Source: Candidatus Hydrogenedentota bacterium
GTDB taxonomy: Bacteria > Hydrogenedentota > Hydrogenedentia > Hydrogenedentales > CAILVY01
Reading direction: 5' to 3'
NCBI GenBank assembly: GCA_903837785.1
Contig: CAILVY010000179.1
Coordinates: 1 to 46,312 of the forward strand
Length of the DNA: 46,312 nt
The position numbers and the translations under genes are program-made. The notes under the pieces were generated by a model. It had not been told where the DNA came from and did not search any database. It saw only the letters and a program-made list of their open reading frames with translations. Shown here piece after piece: positions 1 through 10,300 of this stretch. The number at the start of each line of letters is the position of its first letter. Position 1 is the stretch's first letter.

Positions 1-1
1 C

Positions 2-2224
<2,223 letters not shown>

Positions 2225-2243
2225 CGCTGAGGAGGAAATATCC

Positions 2244-3407
2244 ATGGATAAGGTTTACGTAGTTTCAGTTGTGCGGACGGCAGTGGGCAAGTCGCGCTGG
2301 GGCAGCGCCATCACGCACGTGCGCCCGGATGACATGGGCGCGGCAGTGGTCAAAGAGGCCGTGAAACGCTCGGGCGTCCCGGCGGATCGCATCCAGGATC
2401 TCGTGCTGGGCTGCGCGTTCCCCGAAGCGGAATCCGGCATGAACGTCGGCCGCATCGTCGCGCTGGCGGCCGGCCTGCCCGACACAGTGTGCGGCGTAAC
2501 CGTCAACCGCTTCTGCTCCTCGGGCCTCGAGACGATGGCGATCGTCGGCGCGAAGATCGAGGCAGGGCTCTTGGACTGCGCGATCGCGGGCGGCATCGAG
2601 TCAATGAGCCTCATCCCGATGGGCGGCAACAAGCTGTTGCCCAATCCCTGGCTCGTCAAGAATTACCCCGAAGCCTACACGAGCATGGGCCAGTGCGCGG
2701 ACAACGTGGCCAAGGACTTCGGCATCTCGCGCGAGGAATGCGATCAGTGGGGCTATCAGAGCAACATGCGCGCCGTCGCCGCGATTACGGAAGGCCGCTT
2801 CAAAGAGGAGATCGTGCCGCTCGAAGTGAAGGGGCCGAAAGGCACGTACATCTTTGACACGGACGAAGGCCCGCGTGCCGAAACGACCGTCGAAGGCCTC
2901 GCCAAGCTGAAACCGGCCTTCGCGGCAAATGCCAAACTCGGCGTCTCCACCGCCGGCAATTCGAGCCAAACCAGTTGCGGCGCCGCCGCCAGCGTCATCG
3001 TGAGCGAAAAGGTCCTGAAGGAGCTCAACCTGAAGCCGATGGCCCGCCTCCGCGGATACGCCGTCGGCGCGGGCACGCCCAAGTACCTCGGCCCGGCGCA
3101 AGTCCCTGCCATCGATCAGGCCTGTGCCCAAGCCGGGATCTCCGTCAAGGACATCGGGCTGGTTGAAGGCAATGAAGCCTTCGCGGCGCAGCTCCTCTAC
3201 GTGATCAAGCACTACGGGCTCGATCCGGCCATCGTCAACCCCAACGGCGGCGCCATCGCGCTGGGCCACCCGCTCGGCTGCACCGGCACGAAGCTCGCCG
3301 CCACGCTCATCCACGAGATGCGCCGCCGCGGCGTCAAGTGGGGTCTCGAAACCATGTGCATCGGCACCGGCATGGGCGCCGCCGGCATCTTCGAACTCTG
3401 CGACTAA
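2244..3407 (+). CDS. fadA: Acetyl-CoA C-acyltransferase (3-ketoacyl-CoA thiolase)
   Basis: Thiolase of 387 residues that cleaves 3-ketoacyl-CoA to acetyl-CoA and a shortened acyl-CoA, the last step of the cycle begun by the upstream gene. The start at 2244 is chosen because GGAGGAA lies 7-8 nt upstream and the protein then begins MDKVYVVSVVRTAVGK, the normal thiolase N-terminus. The frame itself stays open further upstream inside fadN. The nucleophilic Cys is C91 in VNRFCSSGLE. The catalytic His lies in NPNGGAIALGHPLGCTG, and the second Cys is in CIGTGMG, where a Thr replaces the more usual Gly. Length is normal for the family. It is co-transcribed with fadN and followed directly by a strong terminator. 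The biosynthetic direction (acetoacetyl-CoA formation) cannot be excluded, but context favours degradation. Confidence 0.93.
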   Translation: MDKVYVVSVVRTAVGKSRWGSAITHVRPDDMGAAVVKEAVKRSGVPADRIQDLVLGCAFPEAESGMNVGRIVALAAGLPDTVCGVTVNRFCSSGLETMAIVGAKIEAGLLDCAIAGGIESMSLIPMGGNKLLPNPWLVKNYPEAYTSMGQCADNVAKDFGISREECDQWGYQSNMRAVAAITEGRFKEEIVPLEVKGPKGTYIFDTDEGPRAETTVEGLAKLKPAFAANAKLGVSTAGNSSQTSCGAAASVIVSEKVLKELNLKPMARLRGYAVGAGTPKYLGPAQVPAIDQACAQAGISVKDIGLVEGNEAFAAQLLYVIKHYGLDPAIVNPNGGAIALGHPLGCTGTKLAATLIHEMRRRGVKWGLETMCIGTGMGAAGIFELCD

Positions 3408-3425
3408 TCCCGGCACAAACGCACC

Positions 3426-3460
3426 GCCCCGCACTGCTCCCCAGTGCGGGGCTTTCCTTT
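3426..3460 (+). terminator. Rho-independent terminator of fadN-fadA
   Basis: A perfect 11-bp stem (GCCCCGCACTG at 3426-3436 with CAGTGCGGGGC at 3442-3452) has a 5-nt loop and is followed by TTTCCTTTCT. It lies 18 nt after the thiolase stop codon. Confidence 0.85.
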
Positions 3461-3524
3461 CTCTCCGGCTTCCACTTGCGTCATTTTTGTCGTGTCCGTG
3501 CGCGTGCTCGTCTTCCCTCCCTTG

Positions 3525-3554
3525 TTGCCACAACGGCGTCCGGCGGCATACAGT
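3525..3554 (+). promoter_or_regulatory. Putative sigma-70 promoter of the mannosidase gene
   Basis: TTGCCA and TACAGT are separated by 18 nt, about 30 nt before the start codon at 3584 and just after the preceding terminator. Moderate match only. Confidence 0.4.
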
Positions 3555-3583
3555 AGTCATGCCGAGAGCACGGAGGGAGCATC

Positions 3584-6106
3584 ATGTCGTCTGCCATCTT
3601 TCTGTCCAGGTTCGTTTCGTCCGGCACAGCGCGCCTCTTCCTGATTGCCCTGGGCGTTTGGGCGCTGCTTCCGTTCACGGCCGCCGCCGAGCCCTCCTCC
3701 CCCACGCCCGGCGTCCTCTACCTCGTCCCCCAGTCACACATTGACGTGGTTTGGCTCTGGCGATTTGATCCCGAGACAATTCACCGCTGCTGCAAACCGA
3801 CCTTCACCCGCGCCACGGACAACCTCGCGCGTTTTCCCGAGTATGTGTTCTGCCAGGATCAGGTCCCGCTTTACGAAGCGACCGAACGGGTCTATCCGGA
3901 ACTCTTCGGGAAGATAGAGCGGTACATCCGCGAGGGACGCTGGGAGATCGCGGGGGGCATGTACGTGGAGCCGGAGGGCGGCGAATCCGGCGGCGAGGCG
4001 CTCGTGCGGCAATGCCTGTTGGGGAAGCGGTACTTCCGCGCGCGTTTCGGCGTGGACGTCACGACCTGCTGGCAGGCCGACGCCTGGAGCCATCCCGCGC
4101 AACTGCCGCAAATCCTCGCCAAGTCCGGCATGGACGCGTTCATGTTCCACCGCGGCTCCCTGGGCGAACACCTCTTCTACTGGGAGGCGCCCGACGGCTC
4201 ACGGGTGCTCGCGTGCAAACCGCTGGACCACGCGCCGCCACAGAGCTGGCCGAAATTCCTCCAATCCATCCGGGAGCGTTACGGCGTGAACGCCGCGATG
4301 ATCGAGATGGGCGGCGGCGATCATGGCGGCGGACTGAGCGCCGAGCAGGTGCAGGAAGCGCTCGATTTCGCGAAGTCCGGGGCGCCGGAGAACAAGGTCC
4401 GGTTCAGCACGTTCCGGAACTATGCTGACGCCGTACTCGCGCAACAGCCGAAGCTGCCGGTCATCCACTCGGAACTCGGCTTCGAACTCCAGGGCGACCT
4501 GACGAACTGCGGCGAAATCAAGAAGGGCAATCGCGAAGGCGAGAACGGCCTGTTGAGCGCCGAGAAATGGGCCGCGCTGGCCGCGCTGAGCTGCGGCAAC
4601 GAATATCCCTTCGGGGAACTCGAAGAATCCTGGAAAAAGCTCCTTTTCAATCAGTTCCACGACATCCTTGGCGGAAGCCTCATCCCGCCCGCCGTTCCCG
4701 ACGCCATGGCGCAGTATCAGAGCGTCCGTGACTCCGTGCACGCCGTCACAGAGCAGGCGTTCGCCGCATTCAGCAAGCGTATCGACACTCGTGGCCCGGG
4801 CATGCCGGTCATTGTGTTCAATCCCCTGCCCTGGACCCGGACGGCCACGGTCGAGTGCGAGATACCGATCGGGGAGGCTCCGGCGGCCTTCGAATGCATC
4901 GACGCGCGCCAGAATGCGTCCCCGGTGCAGATCCTCGAACGAACGGAAGTGGACGGCCAGTCCTACGCGCGATGCCTCTTCCGCGCCAAGGATGTCCCTT
5001 CGCTCGGCTATGCGGTCTATCATCTTCGAGGCGTTGCTGAAGCCCCTCCTTCGGCGCTCGTTGCGTCGGAATGCGCGCTCGAGAACGCCGCCCTCCGGGT
5101 GGAACTGGATCCCGATTCCGGATGCGTTCGCCGCATCTACGACAAGGCCCACCGGCGTGAGGTGCTGGACGGCTCCGGCAAAGGCAATCTACTCATCGCG
5201 ATTGAAGACCCGGGCGATTCGGAAGGCCGCTTCATCGCCCGCAACGACAAATTTCCCTATCCCCCCGGCAAAGCCACCCCAATCGACGGCGCGCCCAAAA
5301 TCCAGTTGCTTGAGCGCGGCCCCGTGCGCGCGACACTCCGCGCAGAGAGGGCCTTCCGCAACTCACGGTTCGCGCAGTTCATTTCCCTCGCCGCGGACGC
5401 GCCGCGGGTCGATTTCCGGCTGGAAATCGACTGGCACGACAAACATGTCATGATCAAGACTGCGTTCCCCTTCGCCCTCAAGAAGCCCGCGGTCACGTGC
5501 GACACACCCTACGCCGCGTTCCCGCGGCCCGCCGACGGCAATGAGTACTCGATGCAGAAGTGGGTGGACATGGCCGGCCGCCGCCACGGCGTGAGCCTCC
5601 TGAACGATGCCCGCTACGCCTACGACGCGCGGGACAATGTGCTGCGCATGAGCGTCCTCCGCAGCCCGGACGAGCCCGCCAACAACACGGACGAGGGCAC
5701 ACACACCCTTGGATATGCGCTCTATCCGCACGAGGGCTCGTGGAAGGAAGGCGGCACGTATCGCCAGGGCTACGACTTCAATTACCCGCTCAGCGCGGTG
5801 GTTGAAGAGGCCCATGCGGGCGATTGGCCCGCAGAACGCTCCTTCCTCCAGGTCGAACCTGCGAATGTCCTGCTTGAAGTGGTCAAGAAACCCTACAATG
5901 CAGAAGGACTGCTGCTGCGCGTCTGCGAAATGCATGGCATGAAGAGCGATGCCCGCATCACCCTCCCCTCGCCCATCCGCACCGCCCGCGAAACCGATCT
6001 CCTCGAAAATGCGCTCCGAGAACTCCCCGCCGAAGGCCCCACGATTGTCTTCCCCATCAACCCCTGCGAGATCAAGACTCTGCGAATCGAACTGGCACAA
6101 CCCTGA
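3584..6106 (+). CDS. Secreted GH38 alpha-mannosidase
   Basis: Glycoside hydrolase of family 38, 840 residues, predicted to remove alpha-linked mannose from glycans outside the cytoplasm. An N-terminal signal peptide is visible: a positive N-region, the hydrophobic run ARLFLIALGVWALL, then a likely cleavage after AAA near residue 35. The catalytic domain opens with SHIDVVWLWR (metal ligands H52 and D54). The probable nucleophile is D166 in CWQADAWSHPAQ, and the sequence HRGSLGEH follows. The central helical segment and a long beta-rich C-terminal half (from about residue 400) fit the family. The start at 3584 has GGAGGGA about 6 nt upstream. It is a single-gene unit between a terminator and the convergent redox operon. 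Linkage specificity cannot be read from the sequence. Confidence 0.9.
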   Translation: MSSAIFLSRFVSSGTARLFLIALGVWALLPFTAAAEPSSPTPGVLYLVPQSHIDVVWLWRFDPETIHRCCKPTFTRATDNLARFPEYVFCQDQVPLYEATERVYPELFGKIERYIREGRWEIAGGMYVEPEGGESGGEALVRQCLLGKRYFRARFGVDVTTCWQADAWSHPAQLPQILAKSGMDAFMFHRGSLGEHLFYWEAPDGSRVLACKPLDHAPPQSWPKFLQSIRERYGVNAAMIEMGGGDHGGGLSAEQVQEALDFAKSGAPENKVRFSTFRNYADAVLAQQPKLPVIHSELGFELQGDLTNCGEIKKGNREGENGLLSAEKWAALAALSCGNEYPFGELEESWKKLLFNQFHDILGGSLIPPAVPDAMAQYQSVRDSVHAVTEQAFAAFSKRIDTRGPGMPVIVFNPLPWTRTATVECEIPIGEAPAAFECIDARQNASPVQILERTEVDGQSYARCLFRAKDVPSLGYAVYHLRGVAEAPPSALVASECALENAALRVELDPDSGCVRRIYDKAHRREVLDGSGKGNLLIAIEDPGDSEGRFIARNDKFPYPPGKATPIDGAPKIQLLERGPVRATLRAERAFRNSRFAQFISLAADAPRVDFRLEIDWHDKHVMIKTAFPFALKKPAVTCDTPYAAFPRPADGNEYSMQKWVDMAGRRHGVSLLNDARYAYDARDNVLRMSVLRSPDEPANNTDEGTHTLGYALYPHEGSWKEGGTYRQGYDFNYPLSAVVEEAHAGDWPAERSFLQVEPANVLLEVVKKPYNAEGLLLRVCEMHGMKSDARITLPSPIRTARETDLLENALRELPAEGPTIVFPINPCEIKTLRIELAQP

Positions 6107-6112
6107 ACGAAC

Positions 6113-6145
6113 GCCGCACCCGGGAATCGACTTCTCGGATGCGGC
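6113..6145. terminator. Possible bidirectional hairpin between convergent genes
   Basis: GCCGCA (6113-6118) pairs with TGCGGC (6140-6145), and further inner pairing is interrupted by one mismatch. It sits between the mannosidase stop and the end of the redox operon. No clear T-tract is present on either strand. Confidence 0.4.
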
Positions 6146-6165
6146 GCGAGATGTTGATTGAGATA

Positions 6166-6858
6166 TTAGGCCTTGGGGCCCATGCCCGCGATGCACTGGT
6201 CCTCGCGGATGACTTTGCGGGGGCCGCCGTCAAGGCTCGTCGACCAGTCCTGCGGCGCGGCCATGGCTTCGAGGCTGTCGAGGACGCCGAGCGCCTTGGC
6301 GCGGTCGTAGATGAGCTGCCAGCCGCACTCGAGGCCCTCGCGCACCTCGCACTGGCCGTCGCGCGATCCGCCGCACGGGCCGTTCAAGAGGCGCTTCGCA
6401 CAGCGGGTGAGCGGGCAGATGCCCACGAACTCGCCCAAGCGGCACGCGCCGCAGCCCGCGCACTTCTCGGTCCAGACGCCCTGCGATTCCAGGATGCCGA
6501 TGAACTGCGTGTTGAGTCCGGGATAGACCGCGGTGTTGGGGAAGCGCTCGGCGAGAGCCTGGACGCCGGCGCCGCAGCCCAGCGAGCAGATCGCGTCGTA
6601 TTCGCCGACGCGCGGCGCGAGAATGTCGATGAAGGCATCCTCGCACTGCCGCTCGATCAGGCACTCGTCGACGACGACGTCGCCCCGTCCAATCAGCTTG
6701 AGCGACATGCGCAGGGCGGAGCCGAGAATGCCCGCTTCGCGCTCGCCGCCGGCGAGGCAGACCGTAACGCAGGTGCCGCAACCCACGAGGAGCACGCGGT
6801 TATGCTTCTTGATCATGTCCCGGATTTCGGGGACGGACTTCCGATCGGCAACAATCAT
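6166..6858 (-). CDS. metV: MetV-like methylenetetrahydrofolate reductase partner (MTHFR C-terminal, Fe-S)
   Basis: Cysteine-rich 230-residue protein of the MTHFR_C / MetV family, the iron-sulfur partner that passes electrons to the flavoprotein MetF in acetogen-type methylene-THF reductases. Cysteines are grouped as CGTCVTVC (27-34), C66/C72, CSLGC (91-95) and a dense C-terminal set, CAGCGAC...CPLTRC...PCGG (133-163) and onward, enough for Fe-S and zinc sites. Its start overlaps the stop of the preceding mvhD by 4 nt (ATGA), implying translational coupling. It is the last gene of the ten-gene operon, whereas metF lies near the start. The family assignment is firm; electron flow from MvhD or Hdr to MetV is inferred from the Moorella-type complex. 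Confidence 0.85.
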   Translation of the reverse strand: MIVADRKSVPEIRDMIKKHNRVLLVGCGTCVTVCLAGGEREAGILGSALRMSLKLIGRGDVVVDECLIERQCEDAFIDILAPRVGEYDAICSLGCGAGVQALAERFPNTAVYPGLNTQFIGILESQGVWTEKCAGCGACRLGEFVGICPLTRCAKRLLNGPCGGSRDGQCEVREGLECGWQLIYDRAKALGVLDSLEAMAAPQDWSTSLDGGPRKVIREDQCIAGMGPKA

Positions 6859-7337
6859 TTTCGTTCTCCTGCGATAGCTTGTTCGGCTTGCGCGCTGAGT
6901 TCTGCGATGGAACGCTCCACGTGATCACGGGTCCGGCGGAGCGGGCTCGGGCCCAACTGCTCGATGCGCTTCGTCATTTCCGTGACGATTTCGGCGAAGC
7001 GCGTTCCTTCCGCGGAAGAGAGGTTGAACATCTCGAGGCGTTCGGGTTCAAGGCCGATTTCGCCCAGCAGTTGCCGGGCACGTTCGACCCGCCGACGCGC
7101 GCGGAGGTTGCCCTCCTGGAAGTGGCAGCCGCCCTCGAGGCAGCCCGCGACTATGACGCCGTCCACCCCGCGCTCGAACGCGGCAAGCAGATAATTGACT
7201 TCGATCTTGCCCGTGCAGGGCAGCCGCAAGACCCGCACCGTGTCGGGATACTGCAACCGGAGGGTTCCGGCCAGGTCCGCGGCTGCGTACGCGCAGTAGT
7301 GGCAACAGAATGCAACGATAACCGGTTTGTTTTCCAT
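6855..7337 (-). CDS. mvhD: Hydrogenase iron-sulfur subunit, MvhD/FlpD family (copy 1)
   Basis: A 160-residue MvhD-type [2Fe-2S] electron-transfer protein that normally connects HdrA to a partner dehydrogenase. The defining cysteines are seen in AFCCHYCAYAAAD (C11, C12, C15), LPCTGK, and CLEGGCHFQEGN. The CCHYC codon run uses TGT, TGC and TGC, so there is no selenocysteine here. It starts 4 nt after the hdrA stop and overlaps metV by 4 nt, placing it between HdrA and MetV as in MetFV-HdrABC-MvhD clusters. The C-terminal 50 residues are a charged helical tail without motifs. A second, shorter paralogue lies at the other end of the operon (19987-20397). Confidence 0.86.
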   Translation of the reverse strand: MENKPVIVAFCCHYCAYAAADLAGTLRLQYPDTVRVLRLPCTGKIEVNYLLAAFERGVDGVIVAGCLEGGCHFQEGNLRARRRVERARQLLGEIGLEPERLEMFNLSSAEGTRFAEIVTEMTKRIEQLGPSPLRRTRDHVERSIAELSAQAEQAIAGERK

Positions 7338-7341
7338 GGGA

Positions 7342-10300
7342 CTAGTCTAATCCTTTGTGCCAGCGGGGCGGCGCCACGCCAACGTTTTCGGGATAGCTGG
7401 CTTCCACGCTCTCCGCGAGTGAATGCCCTGCCAGCAGATTGTCGAGCGCCCGCAGGATCTGATTGTCGAGGTAGTGGCGCAGCTCGATGGCCTTCGCCGG
7501 ACACTCGGCCGTGCAACTGCCGCAGCCCATGCAGACGGCCCCCTGGACCTCCGCCTTGTTGTTGAAGCCCACCGCCGGCGCGTGATACGGGCAGACGTGA
7601 ACGCACGTCATGCACGAGATGCACTTGTCCGGGTCGACCCAGGCGATCTGGCCGCTGACCGGCATCGCCTTGCGCGAGAGAATCGACGCCGCGCGCCCCG
7701 CGACCGCATTCGCCTGCGAGATGCTTTCACTGATGCTCTTGGGCGCGTGCGCGGTGCCGCACAGGAAGAGCCCTTCACTGGCGAAATCGACCGGCCGCAG
7801 TTTCACGTGGGCTTCCAGGAAGAAGCCGTCCGCATTGAGCGGAACGCGCAGCAGCTCGGACAATTCCCCGCGATCCGCGCGCGGCGTCATGGGCGCAGCG
7901 AGCACCAGCATGTCCGGCGCGACCTCAAGGGTCCTGCCCAGGGCCGGTTCCTGCACCCGGAGGCGCAGGCTGCCGTTGAGGCTGAGTTCCGGCGGCTGCT
8001 CCGGCTCGTAGCGGATGAACAAGACGCCCTTCTCGCGCGCTTCACGATACGCGGCTTCCCGGAAGCCGTATGTGCGCATGTCGCGATACAAAACCATGAT
8101 TCGCGCGTTGGGGTACTTCTCGCGCAGTTCCAGGGCGTTCTTCACGGCTGTCGTGCAACAAACCCGGCTGCAGTAGGGGCGCTCTTCGTTGCGCTGCTCG
8201 ACGCATTGGATCATCACGATGGTGGCCTTGTCCGGCAGAGAAACCTTGCCTTGGCCAAGCCGTTCGGAAAGCTCCAACTGTGTCAGGACCTTGTCGCTCT
8301 TGCCGTAGCCGTAAGTCGTCGGCGTATGCTCCGTCGCGCCGGTGGCCACGACGACGACGCCGTGCTTCACTTTGCGCGATTCGCCGCCGGCCGTGATCTT
8401 CGACGTGAAGGCTCCGATATGTCCGGTAACTTCGGAGGCTCGGGCGTTCAAGTGGACCGAGATGCGCGGATTGGCCGTGACGCGTTCGACGGCCTCGTTA
8501 AGAAAGGCCTGAACGTCGGCGCCATCGAGCGTGCGCTGGATCCTGCGCGCGGTGCCGCCCAGCGTGCCGGACTTCTCCACGAGATGCACCGGGAAACCCT
8601 GATCCGCGAGGGCCAGGGCCGCCGTCATGCCCGCAATGCCGCCGCCGACCACGAGCGCGCCGTTGTTCACGGGAACTGTGGCGTCCTTGAGCGCCGTCGA
8701 TTCGGCCGCGCGCGCCACAACCATGCGCACGAGATCATGTGCCTTGTCCGTGGCCTTCTGCGCGTCGCCGGCATGCACCCACGAGCATTGCTCGCGGATA
8801 TTAACCATCTCGAGAAGATAGGGATTCAATCCGGCGTCGCGCAGCGTGTCCCGGAAGATGGGCTCGTGCGTGCGCGGGGTGCACGAGGCCACGACCACGC
8901 GGTTGAGCCGATGCTTCGCGATGTTCTGCTTCATCCGGCCCTGGCTGTCGTCCGCGCACGTGTAAACCGTATGCTCGGCATAGACTACGTGCGGCAACTG
9001 CCGGGCGCGTTCCACGACGTTCGCAACCTCGACAACCGAGGCGATGTTGCTGCCGCAATGGCAGACGAACACGCCGATGCGCGGTGCTTCATCCGTAACG
9101 TCCCGCTGCGGCGGATACTGCTTCGTGCGGACGTCCGTGCCCCGGGCCGGCGCGAGCAGCGCCATCACACGCGCGGCGGCAGCGCTCGCCTGCATCACTG
9201 TGTCGGGAATGTCTTTCGGTTCCTGGAAGACGCCGCCAACGAATACGCCCGGCCGAGACGTGTCCAGCGGCCGCAATTCAGCCGTTTTCGCGAAACCCCA
9301 CTGATTCAATTCCACGCCGATCTTGCCGGCCTGCTCCAACAGCGCCGCGCTCGGCTCGAGGGCGAGCGACAGGACAACCATGTCGAACTCTTCCTCGATT
9401 TGCTTGAGGTCCGCGCCGAAATACTTGAGCACGATATTCTTCGTGTCCGGCATCTCAAAGGTCCGCGAGATGAACGAGCGCACGTAGCGCACGCCCTTCT
9501 CCTTCTTCGCCCGCTCATAATAGCGGTCGAAGTCCTTGCCGTACGCCCGAAGATCGAGATAGAAGATCGTAATGTCGAGTTCGGGCTCGTGTTCCTTGGC
9601 GAGTATCGCTTCCTTCGTCGCGGCCATGCAGCACACGGAAGAGCAATAATCATTGCCGCAGCCCGAGTCGCGCGAACCCACGCACTGGATAAACGCGAGG
9701 CGCTTGGGCGTCTTGCCGTCCGAAGGCCTTACGATGTGCCCGCGCGTGGGGCCGGAGGCCGAGAGAATCCGCTCGAACTGGACGTTCGTCACGACGTTCT
9801 GCGCATGGCCGAAACCGAACTCGCCGCGCTGCGCGCCGTCGAAGGCGTCGAAACCGGGCGTGAGCACCACGGCGCCCACTTCCAGATCCAGCGTCTTCGC
9901 CACTTGATCGTGCTGGATGGCCCCCGCCTTGCAGACTTCCACGCAGCGCATGCATTCGCAGCACATCCCGCAGTTCAGGCAGCGCTGCGCTTCGCGTTGC
10001 GCTTCTTCGGCCGAGTACGTGTGCTCAACCTCGCGGAAATCGTTGACACGTTCCGCACTGGGTTGCTCGTCCGCCGTGACGCGTTCCGCCCGTTCTGTCT
10101 TCTTCTTGATCTGCTTGATGTCCGCATCCGAAAGCGGGTTGACGCGCTGGACCGGTTTCTCGAGGCCCTTGTCGACGGGCTGCCCGGAGAGGAAGTTGTC
10201 TATGCTCTGCGCGGCCCGTTTGCCCTGTGCAATCGCGTCGATGACGCTCGACGGCCCCAGGACAACGTCGCCGCCCGCGAAGACGCCCGCCTGCGACGTG

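Noticed and set aside
7290..7310. Possible selenocysteine in the MvhD CCHYC motif
   Set aside because: The codons are TGT, TGC and TGC, all ordinary cysteine; no in-frame TGA.
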